A stretch of 64,000 nucleotides of DNA from Plecoglossus altivelis (taxonomy: Eukaryota > Chordata > Actinopteri > Osmeriformes > Plecoglossidae): NCBI GenBank assembly GCA_036571765.1, contig BROE01000023.1:5333581-5397580 (forward strand), read 5' to 3'. A program made the translations under genes and the position numbers. Below, one piece after another: positions 11,841-22,984 of this stretch. Below the pieces are notes generated by a model, which was given only the letters and a program-made list of their open reading frames with translations, ran no database searches and was not told the origin of the DNA. Positions within the stretch are counted from its first letter, which is position 1; every line of letters begins with the position of its first letter.

Positions 11841-12156
11841 ACATCTTCTGCGTGTGACAAGCAGCCTTGCTGAGCAGATTGCCTGGCCGCTAAAGAGGCG
11901 CTGGGGGCCTGCAGTGCTGCCCCCCCCCCCTCCCCCCACCTCTCACGCCCCAGCCGAGCTCCACAGATGACCAGGTAACCGATCTGCTCGCCGTGGGCTC
12001 GTGCCAATCGGCGGGCCGGGGGAAGTAGAAGTGACAAGCACGGTTCCACGCTGTTCTCCAAGCTGTCCGGCAGATCGGCTCCCTGCTCCTCCCCGGCCCC
12101 TCGTTCCCCTGTACGGAGGTGCCGGGGTCTGGAGGAGGAGAGGTACAGCAAGTGTA

Positions 12157-12180
12157 GTGTGTGTGTGTGTGTGTGTGTAT
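12157..12180. repeat. (GT)n microsatellite
   Basis: GT repeat followed by a short GA stretch. Confidence 0.95.
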
Positions 12181-12767
12181 GAGAGAGAGGGAGACTGGAT
12201 GAGAACGTCCTTCACCGGGACAAGTGGAGGCCAGCGGGAGCGGTCGCATCTGTTTGGATGCATTCACCTGCAGCTGGGGCTTTTCTTGTTTTCCGGTGCC
12301 TTCCGTGCATGTCTGCTCGGTGCATACGCATACTATTCTCAATCCTTCCCATTCAAATGATCTCGCTATCCGAGCTTTTTCTCTCGAATCCTCTTGCGCA
12401 GATGAACATTTTGAACGATCAAAACACAGAAGGGAGGTTCCCACCCCAATTTGAGGGGCAGGGGTCGAGGGGGGGAATCGTTGAGAAAGAAGTAGCGGAA
12501 AGTGGGAAAGTCGTCGTCCCAGAGAAACTGGAGAGAGAGAAAACAGTGGTGGGGAAGGGGAGAGAGAAGAAGGGTGGCAGGGAAGGACATACAGAGCAAA
12601 ATCACCAGATGATTTTTGGCTTCGTGTCTTTGCTTTTGTTTGGCGCCATGTCAGTTGGTGACAGATGCATGATGGGTACCAAACTGACGGGGCCTATGAT
12701 GGGGGGGGATGTCTGAGTGCCGCTGTGAAACGGCACATATGGCCTGGCTGGTGTAGAAGGGTATAGG

Positions 12768-12799
12768 GGTGTGTGTGGGTGTGTGTGTGTGTGTGTGTT
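12768..12799. repeat. (GT)n microsatellite, imperfect
   Basis: GT repeat with one GGGT interruption. Confidence 0.95.
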
Positions 12800-13868
12800 G
12801 GGCAGTGGCTTTACCATGAAAAGCAAGTGTTCCAAGTCTTACTACATGTCACGGTCGCAGTGGTGGGATCGCTCTTTTCTATCTTTTCTAAATCAAACAA
12901 GCTTCTCACAAGAGGAGCCTTTTTTATGGAGGAAGTCCTTGGGCAGGATCAACACAGGCTTCATTTACTTTAGCAGATCTGAAGCTGAAGCTCCGCAAAG
13001 CTTTCTGCTGTGGTCAGACGTGAAACGGCCGAGGATCTGTAACTGACGCCCTTTGGTATATCGGTTCTGCATCTACATATCCCTAAGTAGAGAGGGATGT
13101 TTTGCCTGTCAGCCTGACCAACTGTTTTGTCCGTCACTGAGATACCTTTGACATGAAATGAGGTCGGTTGAGTGCTACTGTAGCTTCGCTTGGTGTGTTT
13201 CTGTAGGGCGCAGGTTCAGCCCTGTAGAGCGTCTTTCCATGTAGAGTAGCTTAGCTCGCTGCATTTTCCAAGTAGCTTGCCCAACACCGTGCTCCCATAG
13301 CAATTTTTCACTCACATAATTTTCATGTCAAATCGAGACACTAGAGATGAAGACGCAATCCGTTTCATTTTAACACAGGAAGCGAGTTCGCAGGCGGAGA
13401 CCGACGTAACAAGTCAAACCTCGATTCATAAATGACAGCGTGTGAAATGTTACGCTTTGAGAAATCACTCTTTGTTACTCATAGCAGTGCCGCTTGCTTA
13501 TATCGCATAAGTGCTTCCCACAGAGTCTGTGCTGGAGAGACATTAGGCTGGAAGCCAAAGATGAGGCCTATCCTCTCATCTATTGACAAGCCCGGCCCTC
13601 TCCATAGCTGTCTCTGTGTCTGGCACAGTGGATAGGAAACAGAGTGATAGGGCTCTCCACATTCTCAATGGCCTAATTGAATTTCCAACCAACCAGGCAG
13701 CTTCCAAATCCTCCTCTTCTGTGATGGCTACTCTGTCAGGGGGGAGAGGTTAGAGCTTTGCCCTCGCGCCGCACTCACGGACAAAGTAGCCGACGCACAC
13801 CAACTAACCGCACACACCTGCCTCCTATCCCCCCCAAAACTAGCTAGTGGCTAGTATGCAGACCCTTT

Positions 13869-13893
13869 GGGTGGGTGGGTGGGTGGGGGGGGG
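13869..13893 (+). other. Strong G-quadruplex motif, (GGGT)4 then G9
   Basis: Four GGGT units followed by nine G satisfy the G3+N1 rule with single-T loops, the most stable class of parallel G-quadruplex. The G-rich strand is the plus strand. Confidence 0.85.
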
Positions 13894-14681
13894 AGTTAAC
13901 GTGAAGCCCCCTCCCTCTCTCTTTGGCCTTATCCCAGACAGCCAATCACCATGATGGCTTTGTTTTCATCTGACTCATTCTTTACCACCCGCCCCCCTCC
14001 CAGCCACCACACACACGCATACAAACACCCCCCTCCCGCCCCCCTCCATCGCATCACTTCCTCCCTCGGTGTCTGTAACATCCAGGAATGGGGAACTGAC
14101 AAGCCCTAAAGAGATGTTTTGGAAGCGAGCCAGCTGCTGGAAACAGAGATGGAGCCTGATTGTGGAGAAGTGCAGCAGGGACGCACACACAGAACACACA
14201 ACAGCTCTGAAGCCGCCATTTTGTGAAAACAGTGCTCTGGGCACCGAATAGTTAAGCAGCATTGAAGAATTATTCCCAGCGCAGTCAGAAGACCAATGTG
14301 AAATATATTCAAATCACATAAGAGCATCCTGAATCCCAACTGACTGAAAAGACCAATAAGCACATTTTGATAACAGAAACACGCGCTTTCAGTGGGGATT
14401 TCGAAGACTATGCGATGGTGAATATGCAAATGTCGCGCTAATGAACTAAAAGGATTCTCTTTTGGTGAAAATGGATTATCCGCGGGCCCGTCGGATGCAC
14501 ATTTCCACGTTCACAAGTCGAGCCTGTTCTCCAGTCCCAAATTACAGTGCTTTCGCAGGGCAATTACACTGAACAAGTGCACCATTATCCAGTTCTAAAC
14601 ATCACACACGTATATTTGCCCTCTTCATTTTCTCAAGAGCGCTCATAGCCAAGGACTGCGCTCTTGGGAGAGATGGGGCAA
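13894..14681. other. Unannotated stretch
   Basis: C-rich at 13980-14050, otherwise unique. Open frames on both strands at 13975-14429 overlap and carry no known domain. Confidence 0.55.
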
Positions 14682-14740
14682 AGGGAGGAGGAGAGAGAGA
14701 GAGAGAAAGGAAGAGAGGGTAAGTGATAGAAAGAGAGATG

Positions 14741-14771
<31 letters not shown>

Positions 14772-14815
14772 AGAGAGAGAGAGAGAGAGAGAGACGGAGA
14801 GACGGAGAAAGAGGA
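14682..14815. repeat. (GA)n microsatellite, long and interrupted
   Basis: About 130 bp of GA repeat with GGT and ACGG interruptions. Confidence 0.95.
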
Positions 14816-15660
14816 TGGAGGCTACAGGAGTTGAGTGATTATGAACAGATTAACCCAATAGAGGAGACAAGAGCCCATCTCAACATGCAACAAATGAGGC
14901 CTAGTTTCCTCAGGATGGATGATAGAAAGACTGTTTTAGAAAGCAAGGGATTCATCAGCTAGGAGGGGAAAAAACGAGCAAACAACACGCCCCCATTTAG
15001 ATCAATACCAAACAAATCATATATTTCCATTTTTGAACGCGATACTGCTGGTTTCCTATTTCCATCTGTTGGGTTCTATACAGCCGACACATTCAATAAC
15101 ACATTGTCACACCAGGGCTTCCTTTTACTACAGCTGCCAGTTGGCCATTCTCTTTCCCATAGGCCACGTAAAACAGTAGGAAACCACCGCCCCTCTCCCT
15201 AGAATAGGCTCTTGGAGGAGATTGGTTGGCGATTTAGCCCACGAATGAGGAAAGGAAAGCTACGCTCTGGAATCACATTCAGTGTTATTCGCAGAGCTGT
15301 AAAAGATCCAATGCACAGAAAATAGTGTTTGCGTTTACTCTCCCGCCTTGGCACAGTGTACCCAGGCACTTAAGGTGCCGGGCAGCAGCTGCAGACTGAC
15401 ATAGAGAACAACCATCTTTTTTGCAAAACAATAATATTAAAGAAAAAAAAAAAATCCAATCTCCAAACACAGACAACTCCTATCGGAGTGACAAATGTTC
15501 AGGGGCCGCCTCCGGCAAGAGATCCCAACTGTTGTATTCTCTCCCTCCTTCCTGCTATTTTCCAGTTTGGCTTCTTTCCTCCCCTCGTCTCTGTCCTGTC
15601 CTTGCGGCGGCTGAGACACCGCCGAACACTCCAATAGGTACATTTTGTGCAGACTTCTCC
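14816..15660. other. Unannotated stretch
   Basis: Unique sequence, with an A-rich run at about 15440-15454. No supported gene. Confidence 0.55.
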
Positions 15661-15775
15661 CTGTCACTTCCTCCTTCATTTCTCTCTCCTCCTTCTCTTG
15701 CTCTCTTTATCTCCCTCTCTCCTCTCTCCCCACCCCTCTTTCTCTCTCTTTCTCCCTCTCCTTCTCTCTGCTCTC

Positions 15776-15826
<51 letters not shown>

Positions 15827-15850
15827 GTCTCTGCCTTTGTCTCTGTCTTA
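15661..15850. repeat. Pyrimidine-rich tract with (CT)20 core
   Basis: CT-rich DNA with an uninterrupted CT core at about 15780-15820. Ser/Leu-rich frames here are artefacts. Confidence 0.95.
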
Positions 15851-16559
15851 CTCAAAGCAATAGCAGTTCCACATTGTCCCTCCACTCTATCAGAACGGTG
15901 TGCGATTAAAAAGCTGTTTGCATGTAGCCAGACCATCACCCTCTGCTGGGGCTATGCCTCGGACCATTTCACGTGAGGACGCGCGCACCCTCTCCCACCC
16001 GTGCAGAACCCGCGTAGAAGCTCCAAACACATGCACCTACACATGAGTTCACCCACACTCACACATAAGCAGATTTACGACAGTGCAAGCTCACTGATAC
16101 AGCCTCACTGAGGTACCGTACTCTCCCCTATCTGTTCCAACACTCTGCTTTACAACAGCTTTCTCCGACAGCTATGACAAATTCGTTCAGCGGGTCAGAC
16201 GCACGTCCCTTGAGGATACATCACTAGGAAACCTCTCAAAGGCTTTGATTTGTTGTAGTCAACGCCGTTGTCATTGCATGTTTCAAGAAAATATACTGTG
16301 CGTCCGAATACTGTGTTTGTAGGTATGCCAGTTCTCGCACACACTCTGCACAAACTAAACCATTTTAAGGTAGAACCTATATATTCCTCGGCTGACTCTT
16401 GCCGCGGTCGTACGGAATTCAATCTCCGGCAAGCCGCCTCTTGAAGTTGACCATAGAATAAGAGGATTTCTATTTCAAATCATACATCCTCTATGTATAC
16501 ACAGTTAGAGGATCCACCAAGGAGACCATCCTAACATGCAGCTGCATGTACTCCTCTGA
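15851..16559. other. Unannotated stretch
   Basis: Unique sequence with modest CpG content towards its 3' end. No supported gene. Confidence 0.55.
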
Positions 16560-17060
16560 CCAGACTGCAGTTCTTATTATCGCGGTGAGAAAAAAGGCGC
16601 GAAGGAATGACTAATGGGCTGGCGTGACCTTTTGACAGTAACACGTCAGAATCTCTGGAAGTTCATCGTGTTCTCTTAGAACTACCTGTCGAGTGATTAG
16701 ATTCCGCACAGTCCGTTCCGTGGTTCTTCAACGTGGGTTGTGTCGATTTCAACCAGGCTGGAAACATCACAAGTTCGGGCAGGCGCCGAGGCGAGCCATG
16801 ATGATGGTTATTCCTTCTGTAGACTCTCTCGTCTGCATAACTCGAGACGTTCTCCTTGCAATTGTCCTTCACGCGATCCCGTTCAGACGTCAGTTCGAAC
16901 CCGGATCGATTCGAGTGCGGTGGAAATAATTTGGACACCTGAAGCGGCTGGTGAGTTCAGTTCGTCCCACGTGTCGCGCGTTAGGGCAGGCGATTGAATA
17001 GAGGGGAAAAAAAAGGCTTGACCCTAGCTTCTCTGCCTCCGACCGGCGTGTACAGACCCG
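16560..17060. promoter_or_regulatory. CpG-retaining block with a donor-like site
   Basis: By hand count, 16741-16980 holds 23 CpG in 240 bp, while AT-rich flanks such as 19201-19440 hold none. All reading frames are relatively open here. A good 5' splice-site match, GCGGCTG|GTGAGT, lies at 16950/16951. The block could be an unmethylated regulatory region or a first exon, but no recognisable protein is encoded. A tRNA B-box-like GTTCGAACCC near 16891 has no A box. Confidence 0.3.
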
Positions 17061-18144
17061 TCTACGCTGCTAATGTTGATAAGGTTTGCTATATCAGTAA
17101 AATATGATGAGGTGCCATTTCCAGTGCTGCTGATGCATGCAATACGAAAACTAACAGCACAATTAAAGCGCGACCATAAATACACACTTGGTTGATTTAA
17201 GTTGATTAAAATTTCACATTCCATTTTTAATGTTCGGCGCTTTGGCTTCCGGTGTCTCATCTTCAAGTTCACTTGTTTGATCTGAGATTTCATCCTTGAT
17301 GGAGACATCCCTCCCGATGCCAACATTCAAAGCGGCAGTTCGGCGCTGTAAAATATATTCCGGAAGGATATTAGAAATGTTGTGAACTGACCAACAGACT
17401 GAATAAAACACCAAGATCAAAGATGCCAGCGCACGCACGGTAGTGTTTGTGTATCTCGTCGTGTAAAGGGAAAATGCCTTCCTTTGCTGAATGTAATACT
17501 GCAGCGTTTGTTTGGGAGAGTGTCCTCATGTTACCTATCAGCATGAGGACTCTCCCGCTCACACAGAGATGGACCTTGACTCCTCCGGTTTAAACTGCAC
17601 ATCCAATTACCAATTACCAGCCCTGAAAGCAAGTTACCATGGAGTTTGAAAGCCAAAAGACAAACTTTGTCAGCAGTGAGACTTCTCTCCCAGAGAAAGG
17701 TACAGTAGGCTACTGGAATTCTTTTTTTTTATTTTTTAAGTTGTGTTTCTCAACAGAAATTGCAGAAGTTGGCAGGCCTAAATGACTCGCTCCACGCTTG
17801 CCATTAGGATGGGAGAGGCTATTAAAAACTAGGACCAGCACATAGAAAATGTGCCTCATAAGCAAACCTTGATACAAATTGCGTTGCAGAGCTTAGCAAT
17901 TTATAGAGTACTCAGACTGTTTGCCTGGCTGTGCAGTGCTAGCAGAGGTGGTCAGTCAGTAAATCTACAATGTGGCGCTCATTCAGAAATAAATAAAGCA
18001 GGAGGGGAGGGGTCTTTCATGCATACCGTTTAATTAAGGGCTTCTGGGAATTATAATCAACACTAAAAGAGACGCCACGGTGATGGAGCATAAATCCATA
18101 GCCACAGAGCAGACGAGCCCTAGTCTAATGCGTCTGCAGTATTG
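17061..18144. other. Unannotated stretch
   Basis: Mostly unique sequence; the hairpin at 17514-17556 is listed separately. No gene or repeat family is recognised. Confidence 0.55.
17514..17556. other. Short inverted repeat (hairpin)
   Basis: The left arm (17514-17530, ending GTCCTCATG) and right arm (17542-17556, starting CATGAGGAC) pair over 15 bp with one 2-nt bulge and an 11-nt loop. There is no U-tract, and at 43 nt it is too short for a canonical pre-miRNA. The arms could form a cruciform or RNA hairpin, or be paired binding half-sites. Confidence 0.7.
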
Positions 18145-18174
18145 GTGTGTGTGCGTGTGCGTGTGTGTGTGTGT
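18145..18174. repeat. (GT)n microsatellite, imperfect
   Basis: GT repeat with GC variants. Confidence 0.94.
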
Positions 18175-18518
18175 CCACTCCACCTGCTGTCACGTGTGTT
18201 GGGATCTAAGTGTGTTTGCAATTAATGTCTGCGTGTGTTATCGGTGCGTTTGTCCCGCCGGTACTCCATGCAAATGGACAGTAAATGCGACGCTGATCAT
18301 CACCCAGGGTGTACGCTGCATATCTGTTGTATGACTAGATTCTTCACAAATACAGATGCCTGTCTTCCACAACTAGCTTTGTATATAAGCTCCTAACGAA
18401 CGCTGTTGTCAAATAAGCAGATGTCAGTCATTGGCTCATCGTGCTAATGTTACTGTCTCGTATGATTCAAAGCCTTACATTAAGGAACATTTGACGCACG
18501 ATTGAAGTAAATCAACAG

Positions 18519-18581
18519 GAGAGAGAAATGAGAGGAGGTGAAAGCTCGGCCGGTCCTGAAGTTCGACTCCGGGGAAGTCAG
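18519..18581 (+). other. Exon-like segment (speculative)
   Basis: An acceptor-like AACAG precedes 18519, and a good donor match CAG|GTAGGT ends the segment at 18581. An ATG at 18528 with G at -3 opens a frame running MRGGESSAGPEVRLRGSQ to the donor in phase 0. The polypyrimidine tract upstream is poor. No homologue is recognised, so this may be chance. Confidence 0.12.
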
Positions 18582-18959
18582 GTAGGTTTTTCGGAGCTCC
18601 TGTGCTTGGAAATCGGAGATCTTGGGTTTTCCACTGATCTGGCTTTGGGATTGTGCTTAGTGAGCGGACTACAAACAGACCCATGTGACAGGAAAAGCTT
18701 CTGTAAGCAGTCTATTCCTCTCTGCCGTTTAAAAAAACTGTAACACCGAAAATCTGTCGGAAGAAACGCAGCCAATTAGCAAATTGTAGTCCGGTAAGCA
18801 TTCCCATATACGAGATCTTATGTTTCTAATAAACGGGGTACTTAGTGATATTAAGAGGAGGGGAAGTCAAACCTCAGCATATAGCAAAGAAGCCCATTGC
18901 TGATACGGCTGGTTTGTGTTGTAGAAACACGTAGTTACTGCTCACGTTCATTCCAAACT
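18582..18959. other. Unannotated stretch
   Basis: Unique sequence without a supported feature. Confidence 0.55.
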
Positions 18960-19760
18960 CCATCTAATTTACTCTGAGTAACTAGCCGTTTTATCATTTT
19001 GAACTAGACATTGCATTTTCATCGTTGCCACCCATGGTGTCCAATCACCGGGGATTCTAGTGCAACATTACAGCTCGTGTCTGTGTCATAAATATATGTA
19101 TTAAAGAAAAATTCCATGTCTTAACTCCAGAGAAATGACAGCGCTCCGTAAAAAGATTAGAATTCCATTCCAGTAGGAGCCATGAGCAGATCCTTAACAG
19201 AGATAATCTTCCAAACAGTCTACTGGTAAACAATTTTAATTTGAATCTTTTTTTTTTTCTCTCTCCAAGAAATAATTAGGCAACCTACAACATTTTTTCA
19301 CATTTTAATTATATTTCACAGTTAATCTCAGATAAAATAAATAAATAATTGGTTGCATATGTTGCTGCAGTATCCCATAGAGCTCAAGCATAAGACAACA
19401 AAAACTGTGGCTATAAGCAATTACATCTTTGAACCTGTATAATTTATTGACTTTAAATTCTCAGTGTGTCAATGTAATCTTGTTCTAATAGGTTTCTTCA
19501 GCATCTCATCTCATCTCCTATTTTGTCAGGATTTTAGTTGCGGCAAACATTAAGACAATTATTTTCTGAAACAAAATGTTTTTTTTTCTTCCTATACCTC
19601 ATATTCATCTGTATGTAAATTAATTGTAGTCTAATGCCATGAAATTACATTCCTCAATATGTTAAATGTTTCACCTCGAAAAGCAATTAGTTTTCTTATG
19701 AAACATGTATTTGCATGGAGGTAATGTAATTACGTCTAAACGTACGCAATAACATCTCCG
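18960..19760. promoter_or_regulatory. Strong candidate conserved non-coding element
   Basis: About 800 bp of AT-rich unique sequence, almost free of CpG and simple repeats apart from short T runs. It has many ATTA/TAAT sites, a perfect octamer ATTTGCAT at 19709-19716 and a palindromic GTAATTAC at 19726-19733. This texture is typical of deeply conserved enhancers of vertebrate developmental genes that bind POU and homeodomain factors. Conservation itself was not tested. Confidence 0.4.
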
Positions 19761-20129
19761 ACACTTCAGCGTAACCTTATTGAAGTTTCTCCCCCAAATT
19801 CAGTCGGAAAGCTCTCAAAGCTGCTGTTAGATCCTCTGGTCTCTGGGACTCGAAAGCTTTCAAACTGTCGAACCTTTTCAACGACGTGTTATCGCCTCCT
19901 TTCAACGCCGACGGCCGCACCCAAGTAGCAGATGACCCCGCCCGTCCCAATCGGCACACGCAACGTCTGCCAGCCTCCTTATCTTTATCAACTGGATTTT
20001 TGGGGTGGTCCTATTGAACTTCTGTTCTGATGCCTCCTCCGTCTTATCCAGGTTTCAAATTGAAACCATTTGTCCCCACCCCGCCCCTCCCTCTCCCCGC
20101 CTCACCCCCCTCACACTCCCCACGTTCAT
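19761..20129. other. Unannotated stretch
   Basis: Unique sequence with a C-rich run near 20080-20120. No gene is supported. Confidence 0.5.
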
Positions 20130-20490
20130 ATGCATACAACAGGAGGAAATTATTTGTCAAAGTGAATGTCATCTAATTTAGCTGTGCCTAGGCCTGTGTG
20201 CTGATATAATCTCCTGAGCTGGTCTCCGCCAGGGTTTCCATCCAGATATATTGTTCGGCAGGTACCCTTTTTAAGATCTCAATCTACACAGAGCGTCTCC
20301 TCTCACACACTCTCTTCATCTCTCCTCTCTCTCCCCCCCCCCACCCCACACTCCGCCACTTCTCCCATCCTGCATTTTATTACATCGAGGCCAGTCTGAC
20401 TAATGCAATGCACCGTTGGCACGCTGCCACATGCCAATTTATAACCAATAGCTCAGCAAGCTCTATGCATACCAAGTAATGTCGATTTGT
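20130..20490. promoter_or_regulatory. Candidate conserved element with NFI-like site
   Basis: Two unique AT-containing blocks (20130-20290 and 20370-20490) are separated by a C-rich run. An NFI-type palindrome TTGGCACGCTGCCAC at 20416-20430 matches TTGGC-N5-GCCAA except for the last base. TGCAAT- and CCAAT-type sites lie nearby. Confidence 0.3.
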
Positions 20491-21386
20491 CGTATTGGCT
20501 TCAGTGGCCTCTCCCCACCCACCCCCCCCCCCCCACCACCACACACCGCCCTTATCCGCTCTCACTCTCTCACTCTCTCTCTTTACAAAAATGGTAATGC
20601 GAGCTGTAAAATGTATCTCTCAGAATTGGTTCAGAAACAGCTGATTCTTAACGCCACCCTGACAGAATAGTAAGCAACTGATAAAATGTAGCAAAGTGGT
20701 TCGGAAGCCAGTGCAGCCGTGATACCAAGTCATGAGAAGCTGTCAAGTAGCTTCCAAGAAGTAGACATGATTGGCCTTATTTACCACCTGGCTTCTAAAT
20801 AAACAGGTTGCAAGTATCTGTGGTGAATGTACTCCCTCTCTCTCCCGCTGCCACACTGTGCGTGTGTATCTGGGTTTTGAACTCGACCCAGACAATGGTT
20901 TTTGTAGTATTTGTACGTACATTTTTGCGTGTGCCGGACTGTAAATTCATAGTGACCTAAAACATAACAGTACCTGTGAGATACTGTACTAGATTAGGAC
21001 TCATTGTCTCCTCGGGATCCAGATGGCCAGAAGATGTAAAGCCTCACCATCTAAACATACGTTCATAAGTTCATAATGAACTAATTACCAAATGAAACAA
21101 ATGCTATAACAGGGAATCACACAAAGTCAAAACAATATCAGGCTTTTTTTTCCTAGGTTTTCCAAAAATGATCCGTGGTAAATCAACAATTGTCGACGTT
21201 GTAGTTTAGATGTTTTGCGAGAACGTCTGGAAGCCTTGATGTCTGTTCCAAGTCCTTGATGAAACTTAACATCCTGACGATAAACAGCCTATGCTTTATT
21301 CATTCAGGAATAAAAAAAGAAATTGCAGGACGAATGGAAAATGGCACCTATTAGGTTTACAAGTATACATTGGTGTACACTAATGT
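20491..21386. other. Unannotated stretch
   Basis: Begins with a C13 run (20522-20534), then unique AT-leaning DNA. No gene is supported. Confidence 0.55.
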
Positions 21387-21398
21387 GTATATATATGC

Positions 21399-21429
<31 letters not shown>

Positions 21430-21430
21430 G
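21387..21430. repeat. (TA)n microsatellite
   Basis: TA repeat with GC and G interruptions. Confidence 0.95.
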
Positions 21431-22500
21431 CATTGTCTGTGCATATGCTTATTTAACTGGTGGCACACACTTATTTTTACATGGCTTATTACCCGTCTAT
21501 GGAAATGTCAGTAAAAACATTGCACGCTTCACCCGACAGACACTCTGAAATCGGACTAATAGTTAAATGGATCATCCTCAAACACAGCTGTCTCTGAGCA
21601 AAGGCACCTGGACACAGAACTGCAGCGATCAGATAGGACACTACCTAATTATCTGTCTTGCAATGTGCCACCAAAACAAAACAGTTGTTTGGTTTCGTTT
21701 TTTTAGCCCCGCATTTCCCAAACTACGTCTGGTTTTGGATCATACCCAGTCATGTCATAATCTTGTCCAGGAAATGGTGGGTAACGTTTTGTTCTTTCGA
21801 AAAATCCTGAGTTTCTAAACTTCAGAAACAGTATTGCTACAATGGGAAGTTGCATTTAGCGATATAGCAGGAACTTAACAGGTCACATTGTCATCAGCAT
21901 AACAGTAGTTGAGTCTTGGACACTTGCCTTGCACAGTGGTGAGTCACTGCTGAATAAATTATCCGTTGTCTAACACCTCTGGATGAGAACAGAAGATGAA
22001 AAGGTCCTTCATCCTTTTCCTGAGCATGGAAATAACCATCATAATGAAAGGTAAGTCCGTTCCGCAAGCCAGGCTTTGCAGGCATGTTCATAGCCACCTG
22101 AAAGAGGAAAAGGCGTCCTCCAGGGGTCAACGATGGGGTCCTTAAGTGAAGAGTCGGCATAATTATCACCGTCGTTTCCCACATGTGGGGCAGAGGGGAC
22201 GAACTAGCCCTGCTGGCCACTCAATGACAGGGAGAAATTCAGTACAGACGGAGACAAAGAGAGAGGGAGACAGAGAAAGGGAGACAGAAAGGGTACTTGG
22301 ACAGCACCCAATAACGAAAGGTTATGCGGCTAAAATTAGAGATGACGGAGAGATCCTGCTGGCGGTGTGGGAGCGAGAGAGCCAGGGCTCCCATCTAGTG
22401 TTATTAAACGAAGAGGAGCCACACTGCGTGCTAGGCGCTAGCAGAGAGCACTCCCTGTGTGGCCCTCACCTCTGACTCCCCTGTCCGCTGTCAAACTTAC
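21431..22500. other. Unannotated stretch with one donor-like site
   Basis: Unique sequence. A near-perfect 5' splice-site match GAAAG|GTAAGT lies at 22050/22051 on the plus strand. ATGs at 21983 and 21996 are both open to it. No acceptor or homology supports an exon. 22250-22290 is GA-rich. Confidence 0.45.
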
Positions 22501-22606
22501 CTCTCACTGCTTCCCAGTTGGAGTAATTGGCAGTTTCACTGCCAGGGAAACGCGTTAGGAGGCCAACAATGAATAAATAAATAAAAACACGTGTTGTTGT
22601 TTTCAT
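22501..22606 (-). other. Exon-like segment with signal-peptide-like frame (speculative)
   Basis: On the minus strand an ATG at 22606 (G at -3) opens a 35-codon frame beginning MKTTTRVFIYLFIVGLL. It resembles a signal peptide and ends in a strong donor AGAG|GTAAGT at 22501/22500. Alternatively, 22538-22501 could be a 38-bp internal exon: it follows a branch-point-like CTCCTAAC (22561-22554) and the acceptor TTTCCCTGGCAG. Its frame and phase fit the other minus-strand segment near 24239-24306. No homologue is recognised. Confidence 0.2.
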
Positions 22607-22937
22607 GTCTCTGGGTTGAACTGCTGATGAAGGAGAGAAGGTAGCTGGCTGGTGCATAGTCACGTCTTTTTTTAAGAGGGTCCATTTGTTAGAGGTAAAC
22701 GCTTCGGTTTACATCAAGACGGATGACTTAGGGAAACGTCAGTCATGCCCGCAGGGAGCGGCTATGCTAACACAGCAGCTGGCAGGGAGGAAAAGACACT
22801 TGAACCAGAAATGGTTGCATTTTCCGGACCAGGGAAATGAACTGAGCTGAGCCAAGAATGTTTCTGAGGGTGGCAGAGTGTGTGTACTTCCCTTCCTGGA
22901 ATGATGCCCTTGTGCCTGATTACATACTGATATATTG

Positions 22938-22938
<1 letters not shown>
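22607..22938. other. Unannotated stretch
   Basis: Unique sequence; nothing recognised. Confidence 0.5.

Positions 22939-22981
<43 letters not shown>
22939..22981. repeat. (TA)21 microsatellite
   Basis: Pure TA repeat, prone to cruciform extrusion. Confidence 0.96.

Positions 22982-22984
<3 letters not shown>

Larger units (their letters stand above)
11841..13868. other. Non-coding stretch between microsatellites
   Basis: Several overlapping frames of 100 to 184 codons at 11890-12716 occur on both strands. They overlap one another and include GT/CA-encoded His-Thr runs, so I do not call them genes. The sequence from 12800 to 13860 is unique. Nothing is recognised. Confidence 0.55.

Noticed and set aside
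11744..12716. Overlapping frames of 100-184 codons on both strands
   Set aside because: They overlap each other and include CA/GT-encoded runs, and no family is recognised.
16891..16901. tRNA B-box-like GTTCGAACCC
   Set aside because: No A box at the right distance, no cloverleaf and no SINE tail.
22051..22056. Near-perfect plus-strand donor GAAAG|GTAAGT with open ATGs upstream
   Set aside because: No convincing acceptor or promoter lies upstream, and the frames have no homology; single donors of this quality occur by chance.
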